From Clostridiales bacterium (lineage in GTDB: Bacteria > Bacillota > Clostridia > Lachnospirales > Lachnospiraceae), in assembly GCA_019423795.1 (NCBI GenBank), contig JAHZAT010000024.1, forward strand, positions 1 to 64,000: a DNA stretch of 64,000 bases, written 5' to 3'. Below, in pieces: positions 17,350-26,162 of the stretch. The translations under genes were made by a program, and so were the position numbers. The notes under the pieces are model-generated. The model did no database searches, was not told the origin of the DNA, and saw only the letters and a program-made list of their open reading frames with translations. Each line of letters begins with the position of its first letter. The stretch's first letter is position 1.

Positions 17350-18040
17350 AATAACAAAGTGCCTCCATGATATCTCCAAGTAAATCCTCTACTTCAGCTT
17401 TGCGTCTTTTAATATGTTCCTTTGAATCATCTGTAAGACTTTCTTTGATCTTTGAATATTTTATATATTCCTGATCCAGATACTCAAGAAGTACTGGATG
17501 TTTTGCAAGAATTAATTCTTCTCCAAAACGATAAAAACATTCTTTATTATAATGCTGTTTTCCATGAACTGCGCGGATCACAACATAATATTTTCCATCT
17601 TCTTTTAAAAACTCTTCCTCTAAGATGCGAAATCCATGATCATTTAAGAAATGGCGGACTCTTTCTAAATGAGACTGTGGGGATAAGATCAGTTCTTTGA
17701 CGTTTGCTAACTTATCAAAATCCTGTTCTAAAATCCTTACAACTAAGTCTCCTCCCATTCCTGCGATCACAACGGAATCCACTTCATCTTGCGGTAATTC
17801 ATGCAATCCATCAGAAAGAATGCAGGAAATGGTTTCTCCTGCATTCTCTTCTTCAATATGTGCTTTTGCACGGCTTAATGGTTCTTTATTTACATCCATC
17901 GCATAGGCTCTCGGGCAGTTTCCATTCTTTGTTAAATAGATTGGTATGTATCCATGATCTGTCCCGATGTCTGCCACAACATATCCTTCTGTGACAAATG
18001 ATGCGATCGTCTCTAATCTGTTTGATAATTCCATAATCAT
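17339..18040 (-). CDS. trmK: tRNA (adenine(22)-N1)-methyltransferase
   Basis: SAM-dependent enzyme that methylates N1 of A22 in tRNA, 233 residues. Rossmann motif I reads VADIGTDHGYIPIYL (about 22-36) and the catalytic-loop region VVIAGMGGDLVVRIL is near 90. It follows rpoD by only 3 bases and overlaps nif3, forming the dnaG-rpoD-trmK-nif3 cluster common in Clostridia. No strong ribosome-binding site is seen, so it is probably coupled to rpoD translation. Confidence 0.93.
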   Translation of the reverse strand: MIMELSNRLETIASFVTEGYVVADIGTDHGYIPIYLTKNGNCPRAYAMDVNKEPLSRAKAHIEEENAGETISCILSDGLHELPQDEVDSVVIAGMGGDLVVRILEQDFDKLANVKELILSPQSHLERVRHFLNDHGFRILEEEFLKEDGKYYVVIRAVHGKQHYNKECFYRFGEELILAKHPVLLEYLDQEYIKYSKIKESLTDDSKEHIKRRKAEVEDLLGDIMEALCYYEL

Positions 18041-18043
18041 ACC

Positions 18044-19135
18044 TTAATCTAAATAATCTTTTAATTTTCTGCTGCGACTTGGATGTCTTAACTTGCGCAG
18101 TGCTTTTGCTTCGATCTGACGAATACGTTCTCTTGTAACGTTAAATTCTTTTCCGACTTCTTCAAGTGTTCTTGCTCTGCTGTCATCTAATCCAAAACGT
18201 AATCTTAAAACTTTCTGTTCTCTCTCTGTTAATGTTCCTAGTACCTCGTCTAACTGTTCTTTTAACAGTGTAAATGCTGCTGCATCCGCTGGTACTGGTA
18301 CATTCTCATCCTGAATAAAATCTCCAAGATGACTGTCTTCTTCTTCACCAATTGGTGTCTCTAGTGATACTGGTTCCTGAGAAATCTTTAAAATCTCACG
18401 AACTCTTTCCACTGGGATATCCATCTCTGCTGCAATTTCTTCTGGAGATGGTTCTCTTCCAAGCTCCTGAAGAAGCTGTCTGGATACACGGATCAATTTA
18501 TTGATCGTTTCTACCATATGCACTGGAATACGGATTGTTCTTGCCTGATCGGCAATTGCTCTTGTGATTGCCTGACGAATCCACCATGTCGCATAAGTAC
18601 TAAATTTATATCCTTTACGATAATCAAATTTCTCCACTGCTTTGATCAGACCTAAATTACCTTCCTGGATCAAGTCAAGGAAAAGCATTCCTCGTCCTAC
18701 ATAACGTTTTGCAATACTTACTACCAGACGAAGGTTTGCCTCAGCAAGTTTCTTCTTGGCTACTTCATCCCCTTCTTCCATTCTCTTTGCAAGTTTGATC
18801 TCTTCATCTGCACTAAGAAGTGGTACTTTACCAATCTCTTTTAAGTACATACGAACTGGATCTTCAATGCTGACACCATCAGGAACGGCAATCTCTGTCT
18901 CATCCTCTATTGTATCATCGAGATCATCATCATCGTCTGCAACTGCGGCAAGAGTAAGTACATCGATTCCATTCTGTTCCAAATAATCATAAATTGCTTC
19001 CATCATATCGGAAGTCAATTTCATATCTTTGAAATATGAATCAATCTGTGCATACTCCAAAAAGTTTTTATTCTTTTTTCCTAATTCCACCAGACCTGCA
19101 AGTTTCTCGGTGAACTGTTCCATTGTACCTTCCAT
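18044..19135 (-). CDS. rpoD: Primary RNA polymerase sigma factor
   Basis: Housekeeping sigma-70, 363 residues. In order: region 1.1-like N-terminus (1-75), region 1.2 (about 90-120, VRMYLKEIGKVPLLSADEE), region 2 with FLDLIQEGNLGLIKAVEKFD and YATWWIRQAITR, region 3, and region 4 helix-turn-helix VGKEFNVTRERIRQIEAKAL near the C-terminus. An acidic run (AVADDDDDLDDTIEDE) separates 1.1 and 1.2. It sits directly downstream of dnaG, the classical macromolecular synthesis arrangement. Confidence 0.98.
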   Translation of the reverse strand: MEGTMEQFTEKLAGLVELGKKNKNFLEYAQIDSYFKDMKLTSDMMEAIYDYLEQNGIDVLTLAAVADDDDDLDDTIEDETEIAVPDGVSIEDPVRMYLKEIGKVPLLSADEEIKLAKRMEEGDEVAKKKLAEANLRLVVSIAKRYVGRGMLFLDLIQEGNLGLIKAVEKFDYRKGYKFSTYATWWIRQAITRAIADQARTIRIPVHMVETINKLIRVSRQLLQELGREPSPEEIAAEMDIPVERVREILKISQEPVSLETPIGEEEDSHLGDFIQDENVPVPADAAAFTLLKEQLDEVLGTLTEREQKVLRLRFGLDDSRARTLEEVGKEFNVTRERIRQIEAKALRKLRHPSRSRKLKDYLD

Positions 19136-19171
19136 AATTCGTCCCTTTCTTCTCTTCCTATTTTAACCAAC

Positions 19172-20947
19172 CTATAATGAAATATGCAATTTTGCAAGGT
19201 TTGCTTTCTCCCTGATCAAATCCTGCCATTTCAAAATATCATTTGTTGCGTTCATCTGTTGTTCAATGCTGTCTTCTTTTACTCTTCGCACAATATCATT
19301 CAACGCTTTATCACGATCTTCCGGTGATGGACTGATCTTTAGTGTTGTATTAAATAATTCTGCGATCTTTTTCTGATCTTCTAGATCTGTATATTGATTT
19401 AATATCTTTCCTGGTATTACTGCCCCTTCTTCTGCATATTGTTTAAAAAGCAGTAATGCCGCTCCATGATATATCTGTTCATAAAAATCATCTGGACCGA
19501 TGATCCCATCCAGTTTTTCAAATAACTGTGGTTCATTTACCATCCATGTAAGAAGAAGTTTCTGCGGCTGTTTCCTCTTTTCCTCTTTTGCTTCACTCTG
19601 CTGCAGCCTTCTCTCTGACTGTCTTGGCGTATTTTGCTGTCTCTGTGCTGTTGCATAACTGGAAGTTCCATAATAATTAACAAGTTCTTCCAAATCTTTT
19701 GCATCAATATAATATTCCCTTGATACAGCATCAATATAATTCTTACGTTCCAGACGTTCTTCAATTGTTGAAAGTAATTTTGCTGCTTCATGCTGAAATT
19801 TTGTCTTCTCCTCTGGATCGTTCTGATCATATCTTCCTGCAGCTACCTGTATCTGAAACATAAAACTGCTTGTTGCATGACTGATTCTTTCTTCCAAAGC
19901 TTCTCTTCCTAACCCTTTGATGAATTCATCTGGATCTTTGTATGGTTTGAGATTTAATACACGAACTGTCAGTCCAGCTTCCTTAAGAATCGGAATTGCA
20001 CGCAAAATAGCTCTTTGTCCTGCTTCATCGCTGTCAAAAGAAAGTATGACATTCTCTGTATAACGCTTAAGTAACGTTCCATGTCCACTAGTAAATGCAG
20101 TTCCAAGCGCAGCTACTGCATTTGTAAATCCCGCCTGATGCATAGATATAACATCCATGTATCCTTCACATAAAATAATCTCTTTCTTCCTTGAGCTTCT
20201 TGCAAAATTCAATCCATAAAGATTACGACTTTTATCAAATAATGTGGTTTCTTTTGAATTTAAATATTTGGGCGAACCATTTCCCATAACTCTGCCTCCA
20301 AAACCAATCACACGATTATTGACATCCATGATTGGAAACATAACTCTGTTCCAGAACTTATCACTTCCGCCTCGTCGCTCATCGATCGTTACGAGTGCAG
20401 AATCTTTCAATTCTTCATCACTGTATCCTTTGCTTTTTAGAAAACGATACAGATCATCATTGTAAATATCTGCATATCCAAGTCCAAATCTCTTGATCGT
20501 CTCATCTGTGATCCCACGATTTTTCAAATACGCAAGTCCTTTCTGCCCTCGTTTGCTGTGAAGCAGATAATAGAAATAATTGGCAGAAAGTTTGTTCATC
20601 TCTCGAAGTCTGGCTTTCGCATCCATTGTTCGTTTAGCTTCTTCATTCAATTCTTCTTCTGGAAGCTCCATTCCAGCTCGTTCTGCCAGATATTTTAACG
20701 CTTCCGGAAAAGAAAAGTTCTCATATTCCATTAAAAAAGTAAAAACATTACCACCGGCACCACAGCCAAAACAGTAATACATCTGTTTATCCCGGCTCAC
20801 AGAAAAAGAGGGCGATTTTTCATTGTGAAATGGGCACAATCCGAAATAAGAACTTCCTTTTTTCTTTAGCGGTACGTACGTGGAGATGAGATCTACAATA
20901 TCATTCCGGCTTCGCACCTCTTCTATGATTTCTTCTCCGTAAATCAA
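19172..20947 (-). CDS. dnaG: DNA primase
   Basis: Synthesises RNA primers at the replication fork. 591 residues: CHC2 zinc finger (CPFHNEKSPSF and YYCFGCGAGG, about 38-64), RNA polymerase core with TOPRIM (ILCEGYMDVISMHQAG near 258), and a C-terminal helicase-binding region (about 450-591) preceded by a glutamine-rich linker. Translation most likely begins at a TTG codon (20945-20947), since AAGGAGGG sits 7 bases upstream and no ATG fits. It heads the dnaG-rpoD pair. Confidence 0.97.
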   Translation of the reverse strand: MIYGEEIIEEVRSRNDIVDLISTYVPLKKKGSSYFGLCPFHNEKSPSFSVSRDKQMYYCFGCGAGGNVFTFLMEYENFSFPEALKYLAERAGMELPEEELNEEAKRTMDAKARLREMNKLSANYFYYLLHSKRGQKGLAYLKNRGITDETIKRFGLGYADIYNDDLYRFLKSKGYSDEELKDSALVTIDERRGGSDKFWNRVMFPIMDVNNRVIGFGGRVMGNGSPKYLNSKETTLFDKSRNLYGLNFARSSRKKEIILCEGYMDVISMHQAGFTNAVAALGTAFTSGHGTLLKRYTENVILSFDSDEAGQRAILRAIPILKEAGLTVRVLNLKPYKDPDEFIKGLGREALEERISHATSSFMFQIQVAAGRYDQNDPEEKTKFQHEAAKLLSTIEERLERKNYIDAVSREYYIDAKDLEELVNYYGTSSYATAQRQQNTPRQSERRLQQSEAKEEKRKQPQKLLLTWMVNEPQLFEKLDGIIGPDDFYEQIYHGAALLLFKQYAEEGAVIPGKILNQYTDLEDQKKIAELFNTTLKISPSPEDRDKALNDIVRRVKEDSIEQQMNATNDILKWQDLIREKANLAKLHISL

Positions 20948-21010
20948 TGCTTGTCCCTCCTTAAAAAATCCCTCTATAATATATTATTCTGCATCTTTTT
21001 TAATTTTCCT

Positions 21011-22018
21011 TTATTTTTGCATAAAAAATTTAGGAATAAAAATCTCTGTATATTGCTCAATCGCAAAATGATCTGTCATCCCTGCAATATAGTCACAAAC
21101 CGCCTGTTCTTTATCTTCTTCTGAATTGATCATCTTCTGATTATACACTGGAAGTTCCTCTATATGATAAAGATAATGCTCATATAATGGTTCAATAATG
21201 TTCTTTATCTTTTCTTCCTCTTTCTTTGTATTTGGCTCCTCATAAACTCTCTGGAACATAAAACTTCGAAGACCTGTCATTGCATCCCTTATCTTCTGAG
21301 ACATAACAATATCATTGATACCACTACTATGTTTTACAATATCAAGCACCATCGTATTAATTCTCTCACGATAGGTCGTTCCAAGCACATTTGTATATTC
21401 CTTTGGAAGATCTTCTTCCTTTAAAACTTTGGCACGTACAGAGTCATCAATATCATGATTGATATATGCAATTTTATCTGCCAAACGGACAATTTTACCT
21501 TCCAGAGTATGCGGCATGCTTTTCATTGAATGATTTTTCATACCGTCTAATACCTCCCATGTAAGATTCAACCCATCACCATTCTTCTCAAGATACTGAG
21601 CAACTCTCACACTTTGCTGATTATGTTTAAATCCTTTGGGATTCATCTCATTTAATACACGTTCTCCTGCATGACCAAATGGCGTGTGTCCAAGATCATG
21701 TCCAAGTGCAATTGCTTCTGTTAATGTCTCATTAAGATTCAAAGCTCTCGCGATCGTTCTGGCATTCTGTGACACTTCAAGTGTATGCATAAGTCTCGTT
21801 CTATAATGATCTCCTACTGGAGATAAAAACACCTGTGTTTTATCTTTTAAACGACGAAAAGCTTTACAATGCAAGATTCGATCCCTGTCTCTTTGGAAAC
21901 AGGTACGTATCTCACATTCTTCTTCCGGCTTTCTTCTTCCTTTTGTATCAATACTTCGTGTTGCATATGGGCTTAACAGACTTAATTCCGTCTGTTCCTG
22001 TTTTTCTCTGATATTCAT
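21011..22018 (-). CDS. dgt: Deoxyguanosinetriphosphate triphosphohydrolase
   Basis: HD-domain dNTPase that hydrolyses dGTP to deoxyguanosine and triphosphate. 335 residues, with the HD motif split as RTRLMHTLEVSQ (about 75-86) and ALGHDLGHTPFGHAGER (about 107-123). N-terminal DRDRILHCKAFRRLKDKTQV is typical of the dGTPase family. Good ribosome-binding site (GGAGG) before ATG. The placement upstream of dnaG-rpoD is common in Clostridia. Confidence 0.95.
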   Translation of the reverse strand: MNIREKQEQTELSLLSPYATRSIDTKGRRKPEEECEIRTCFQRDRDRILHCKAFRRLKDKTQVFLSPVGDHYRTRLMHTLEVSQNARTIARALNLNETLTEAIALGHDLGHTPFGHAGERVLNEMNPKGFKHNQQSVRVAQYLEKNGDGLNLTWEVLDGMKNHSMKSMPHTLEGKIVRLADKIAYINHDIDDSVRAKVLKEEDLPKEYTNVLGTTYRERINTMVLDIVKHSSGINDIVMSQKIRDAMTGLRSFMFQRVYEEPNTKKEEEKIKNIIEPLYEHYLYHIEELPVYNQKMINSEEDKEQAVCDYIAGMTDHFAIEQYTEIFIPKFFMQK

Positions 22019-22053
22019 AAGATCATCCTCCCTTCTGTCAACACCAAGGATTT

Positions 22054-22824
22054 TTATGACTGTTTAATATCTGCTTCCATAACAGAAAGTGCATCGAGAG
22101 AAATCTTCATAATATCCTTTACCTCTTCCTCTGTCATAGAAAGATATTTTGCTAATTCTTCGATCTTTGGCTCTCTTCCAAGTTCTTTTGATAGAAATGT
22201 TGAAGCATCATCTAAGCGATTTGCCTTGATTGCCATTGCCTCTCCAACACTGTCAGAACCTCTCTGCATTGCAATTGCATCAAGAATAGAATCTTCTACT
22301 GCACTTTTGGCATGTGCAAGAAATCCTTCTGCATCTCCATCTTGATAGATTGCCATTGCTTCTAATAGACCAATGTTACCTTCCTGTACAAGATCTCCAA
22401 ATAAGACACCTTTTCCCATATGATTCCTTGCAATTTCAAGAATCTGCGGAAGAAAGCTTTCAATCACTGCTTCTCCATCTTCTTTGTCAGCAAGCCATGA
22501 TGTGATCAGCTCTTTCTGCTCTTCTTCCCCCGGAAGATCCATCTGGCTTAATTCTTCTTCATAAAAACGGATCGCACCCTGTTCTTCTTCGGACACATTA
22601 GCTTTCGCCTCCGCCTCTTCTTCAGCAACAATCTGTGCTTCATCTACTCCAAGCACACGAATTCCCGCTTCTATAAAGCTTGCGATCAAAAGTTTCTTTG
22701 CTTCTTCATTCAAATTATAATCACTAAAATAATCTAATAACTCTTTGTGGTCAATCTGATTCCCATTTGTCTTTGCAATGGCGATCATCTCTTCCATATT
22801 CTTTAGAAATAAATTCTTATCCAT
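22054..22824 (-). CDS. Truncated sigma-70-like protein lacking region 4
   Basis: 256-residue paralogue of the RpoD encoded nearby. The N-terminus resembles region 1.1 (compare NLFLKNMEEMIAIAKTNGNQ with the rpoD start), followed by a reduced region 2 (MGKGVLFGDLVQEGNIGLLEAM, about 136-157, aligning with RpoD's MLFLDLIQEGNLGLIKA) and a region 3-like stretch (SKELGREPKIEELAKYLSMT). No region 4 helix-turn-helix exists, and the region 2.3/2.4 aromatic -10 melting motif YATWWIRQA is replaced by FLAHAKSAVEDSI. It may bind core polymerase without recognising promoters. Intact frame and good ribosome-binding site argue against a pseudogene. Confidence 0.75.
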   Translation of the reverse strand: MDKNLFLKNMEEMIAIAKTNGNQIDHKELLDYFSDYNLNEEAKKLLIASFIEAGIRVLGVDEAQIVAEEEAEAKANVSEEEQGAIRFYEEELSQMDLPGEEEQKELITSWLADKEDGEAVIESFLPQILEIARNHMGKGVLFGDLVQEGNIGLLEAMAIYQDGDAEGFLAHAKSAVEDSILDAIAMQRGSDSVGEAMAIKANRLDDASTFLSKELGREPKIEELAKYLSMTEEEVKDIMKISLDALSVMEADIKQS

Positions 22825-22838
22825 GTTTTACAAACTCC

Positions 22839-23666
22839 TTATTTGATGAATGCAAAATACACGATCACTAGCAGACCGAGTATAATTCGGTATACACCAA
22901 ATGCCTTAAAGTCATTCTTCTTAATATATCCAAGTAAAAACTTGATCGCTACGATAGATACAAGGAAGGATACTACCATTCCAACGATCAGTACGATCAA
23001 TTGTGTTGTTGTAAATGCAAGACCAAATTTCACGATCTTTAATAAACTTGCTCCAAACATTACTGGAATTCCTAAGAAAAATGAGAATTCGGCAGCAACC
23101 GTTCTGGAACACCCGAGTAAGATTCCTCCAAGGATCGTTGCTCCTGATCTCGATGTACCTGGAATTAATGCTAATACCTGAAACACACCAATTCCCAATG
23201 CCATTCCATAAGATAATCTTGTAAGATCATTCATTGGTCTTCTTCTGATTCGTTTGTTGCGGTTTTCAATTATGATAAATAATATACCATAAATGATCAG
23301 CATTGCTGCAACTACTGGAGGATTATAAAAATGTGCATTCAACCAGTCGTCAAATAAAATGCCGATAATTGCTGCTGGAAATACCGCAAGAATTACCTTT
23401 GTCCATAAAACAATAGTATCCATCTTTTCCCTATGGTTTTTCTTTGGTGAAAATGGATTTAACTTATGAAAATATAAAACAACAACTGCCATGATCGCAC
23501 CTAACTGAATCACAACGTCAAACATTTCCTTAAAGGCACCTGTCATATTTAATTTAATAAATTCATCTGCCAAGATCAGATGTCCTGTACTACTGATCGG
23601 CAGCCATTCCGTAATTCCCTCGACAATTCCAAGTAATACGGTTTTCAGTAATAAAATAATGTCCAT
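22839..23666 (-). CDS. uppP: Undecaprenyl-diphosphate phosphatase
   Basis: Membrane enzyme (BacA/UppP) that recycles the undecaprenyl carrier for cell-wall synthesis and gives bacitracin tolerance. About eight transmembrane helices. The two family motifs are EGITEWLPISSTGHLIL (about 13-29) and PGTSRSGATILGG (about 172-184). Start taken at the ATG at 23666 with AAGGAG 5 bases upstream; an in-frame ATG 21 bases earlier lacks such a site. 275 residues, usual length. Confidence 0.95.
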   Translation of the reverse strand: MDIILLLKTVLLGIVEGITEWLPISSTGHLILADEFIKLNMTGAFKEMFDVVIQLGAIMAVVVLYFHKLNPFSPKKNHREKMDTIVLWTKVILAVFPAAIIGILFDDWLNAHFYNPPVVAAMLIIYGILFIIIENRNKRIRRRPMNDLTRLSYGMALGIGVFQVLALIPGTSRSGATILGGILLGCSRTVAAEFSFFLGIPVMFGASLLKIVKFGLAFTTTQLIVLIVGMVVSFLVSIVAIKFLLGYIKKNDFKAFGVYRIILGLLVIVYFAFIK

Positions 23667-23690
23667 AAAAACTCCTTGTCTGTACAAAGA

Positions 23691-23718
23691 AGGGTGTTTA
23701 GGAATCCCTAAGCACCCT
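23691..23718 (-). terminator. Terminator downstream of rpoZ
   Basis: Minus-strand hairpin AGGGTGCTTAGG-GATT-CCTAAACACCCT followed by TCTTTGT, about 20 bases past the rpoZ stop. It separates the yicC-gmk-rpoZ unit from uppP. Confidence 0.85.
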
Positions 23719-23739
23719 GTTTTGTTTTCCTTGTTATTT

Positions 23740-23982
23740 CTATTCTTCTACTTCTTCATCGTCTCCAAGAATCTTTACTTTTTCTTCCCAAAGCTCTTCA
23801 ACTGCTGTAGATAATGGTTTTGCACCATCTTTTTCTTCTACTAATGGCATATCTCCTGCAATGATCTGTCTTGCTCTCTTAGCACTTGCAAGTACAATAG
23901 AGTAACGGCTTGAGATAACTTTTTCTTCCTCACTGTCACCATTGATAACTTTCATTAATTCTGTATATGATGGATGTAACAT
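23740..23982 (-). CDS. rpoZ: RNA polymerase omega subunit
   Basis: Small 80-residue subunit that helps assemble RNA polymerase. Family features are MLHPSYTELM at the start, SRYSIVLASAKRARQI (about 25-40) and an acidic C-terminus (ILGDDEEVEE). It follows gmk by 11 bases as is usual. GGAGG precedes the ATG. C-terminal KPLSTAVEELWEEKV fits Clostridial omega proteins. Confidence 0.93.
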   Translation of the reverse strand: MLHPSYTELMKVINGDSEEEKVISSRYSIVLASAKRARQIIAGDMPLVEEKDGAKPLSTAVEELWEEKVKILGDDEEVEE

Positions 23983-23993
23983 AATAATTCCTC

Positions 23994-24611
23994 CTATAGT
24001 TGTTCTAATTCTTTTTTAGTTTCTTCTATAAATTTAAGGTTATTTCCAAGCAGGCAGTCTTTTGCCTGTACAATGGCATGAATTCGATCTGCACAATCTT
24101 CTACCTGATCGTTGATCACAATATAATCGTATTTATCCATATCCTCAGATTCTTCTTTGGCACGATTAATACGTTTGTTGATCACTTCTTCCGATTCAGT
24201 TCCTCTTCCTACCAGGCGTTCCTTGATTGCTGCAGCGCTTGGTGCCGTAATGAAGATCAATAATGCATCTTCATATTGTTTCTTAATATTAAACGCACCC
24301 TGCACTTCAATTTCCAAGATCACATTATGTCCTGCTGCAAGTTCTTCTTCTACAAACTTTCTTGGCGTTCCATAATAATTGTCCACATATCTGGCATACT
24401 CAATAAATCCATTATAGTCGATCAGATTTTTAAAATCATCTACCGTCTTAAAAAAATACTCCCTTCCGTCAACTTCACCTTCTCTCGGCTTTCTCGTTGT
24501 TGCGGAAATTGATAAACTATATCCATATTTTTCTACCAGTTTCTTTGCTACTGTTCCTTTTCCAACACCAGAAAATCCAGACAGTACCAGTAATGAACCT
24601 CTCTTTTCCAT
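23994..24611 (-). CDS. gmk: Guanylate kinase
   Basis: Phosphorylates GMP to GDP with ATP. 205 residues, P-loop GFSGVGKGTVAKKL (about 12-25), GMP-binding TTRKPREGEVDGREYFF (about 38-54), then ARYVDNYYGTPR. It is the middle gene of yicC-gmk-rpoZ. The small remA (DUF370) gene that usually lies just before gmk in Firmicutes is missing: only 18 bases separate yicC and gmk. Confidence 0.96.
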   Translation of the reverse strand: MEKRGSLLVLSGFSGVGKGTVAKKLVEKYGYSLSISATTRKPREGEVDGREYFFKTVDDFKNLIDYNGFIEYARYVDNYYGTPRKFVEEELAAGHNVILEIEVQGAFNIKKQYEDALLIFITAPSAAAIKERLVGRGTESEEVINKRINRAKEESEDMDKYDYIVINDQVEDCADRIHAIVQAKDCLLGNNLKFIEETKKELEQL

Positions 24612-24629
24612 GATCTTTCCCTTCTTATC

Positions 24630-25511
24630 TTACTCTATGTTCTGAATCTGTTCTCTTACTTTCTCAACATTTGTCTTCAGTTCAATTGCATGATCTGCAA
24701 GATCAACATCACTTGACTTTGATAAGATCGTATTCGCTTCTCTGTTCATCTCCTGTGCCATGAAATCAAGCTTTCTTCCAATACTTTCATCACTTTCCAG
24801 CACATCTGTCATAGAACTGATATGACTTTGAAGTCTTACAATCTCTTCATCAACAGCAATCTTATCTGCATATAATGTAACTTCTGCCGCAATCCTGTTT
24901 TCTTCAATTGCTGAGTCTTCTAAAAATTCTTTCACTTTCTCTTCTAATTTTGCTCTGTATTCAGCAATGATCTGTGGAGAACGTCTCTCAATAAATGCCA
25001 CATCTGCTGCCATCTGATCTAGTTTTCCAAGCAGATCTTTCTTAAGATTTGCTCCTTCGATCGTTCTTGTCTCTACAAATTTCTCGGCAGCCTGTCTTAA
25101 TGCAGCTTCTAACAGCTCCCACCATACTTCTTCATCTTGCTGCACTTCTTCAAGTGTTATAACTTCTGGATACTTAGCAAGTGCTTCCGCAGTGATCTTT
25201 GTCTCAATACCAAAATCTTCCTGCATCTTCTTAAATACCTGCATATATTCTGCTGCCATTGCCTGATTATAATGAAGGCTTACTGCTGTCTCTGAAAGAT
25301 CTTCATATGATACATAAATGTCAATCTTTCCACGACTCGCATATTCTTTCATGATATTACGGATATTTGCCTCAAACATGGCTAATTTCTTGGGAAGTTT
25401 TAATGAAATATCACAATATCTGTGGTTGACGGATTTCATCTCCACTGTGACTTTCTGATTCTTGTCATTGGACACTTCCCCATGTCCAAATCCTGTCATG
25501 CTTCTGATCAT
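24630..25511 (-). CDS. YicC/YloC-family endoribonuclease
   Basis: 293-residue YicC-family protein, now regarded as an endoribonuclease family (RnaY/YicC) that in E. coli affects small-RNA turnover. N-terminal MIRSMTGFGHGE and NHRYCDISLKLPK, plus the C-terminal DUF1732 part (DFMAQEMNREANTILSKSSD), are diagnostic. First gene of yicC-gmk-rpoZ. AAAGGA precedes the ATG. Confidence 0.93.
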   Translation of the reverse strand: MIRSMTGFGHGEVSNDKNQKVTVEMKSVNHRYCDISLKLPKKLAMFEANIRNIMKEYASRGKIDIYVSYEDLSETAVSLHYNQAMAAEYMQVFKKMQEDFGIETKITAEALAKYPEVITLEEVQQDEEVWWELLEAALRQAAEKFVETRTIEGANLKKDLLGKLDQMAADVAFIERRSPQIIAEYRAKLEEKVKEFLEDSAIEENRIAAEVTLYADKIAVDEEIVRLQSHISSMTDVLESDESIGRKLDFMAQEMNREANTILSKSSDVDLADHAIELKTNVEKVREQIQNIE

Positions 25512-25598
25512 AAAATCTATCCTTTTCTACTCTGTGGCCAACATCCACAGGTTTTCTTTTTCGTCAATGTTATATTATACGCAAAATTTAGCTTTTCG

Positions 25599-26162
25599 TC
25601 AATCTTTTCGACACGAATCTTGCTGATCTTTTTGTTTCAGAACTTTCTGCAGACATTCCAGATAATGAAGGATCATTCCCTGCTTTAATGGAACAAAAAA
25701 TCCAATATCTAATTCTTCATATTTAAAATGCTTGACTCCGCCCTCTTTTGCACGATTCCAGTATTTCATCATCTCCTGAAATGACATATAATAACAGACA
25801 TGTCTTGATGTAAAATAGATCAATAAAAAACTAATGCCGCCCTGCTCTTCGTACTGCCGCATAAACTCTACCTGATGTTCATGAATGTTCTGAAGTGGAA
25901 ATACGTCTTTTGCACATTCCTTTGCATCAAAACAGATAGGGATCCCCTGCACAACTCCTATGTAATCGACTGTACTTTTCTGATCAAAATAAGCAAGTGT
26001 GATATGACGTTTTGTTTTATCGAACCTTACTGGTTTGATCGATGTCGGTATTTTTTGCACTAGCGCAAGTTTTTGCTGGCGGTATTTTTCATTTGTATAA
26101 TTGATCAATTCTTCCAGTACAGAGCCTCTAAGACCTTTTACATTCCATTTATCTTCCGCCAT
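25599..26162 (-). CDS. recU: Holliday junction resolvase RecU
   Basis: Structure-specific nuclease resolving recombination intermediates in Gram-positive bacteria. 187 residues. Nuclease-fold residues are visible: GLRGSVLEELINYTNEKY at the N-terminus, the catalytic Asp in STVDYIGV, and the E-x-K-like CFDAKECAKD. It lacks the long N-terminal tail of Bacillus RecU. ATG overlaps the stop of the upstream pseudouridine synthase (TAATG). No ponA gene follows, unlike Bacillus. Confidence 0.88.
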   Translation of the reverse strand: MAEDKWNVKGLRGSVLEELINYTNEKYRQQKLALVQKIPTSIKPVRFDKTKRHITLAYFDQKSTVDYIGVVQGIPICFDAKECAKDVFPLQNIHEHQVEFMRQYEEQGGISFLLIYFTSRHVCYYMSFQEMMKYWNRAKEGGVKHFKYEELDIGFFVPLKQGMILHYLECLQKVLKQKDQQDSCRKD

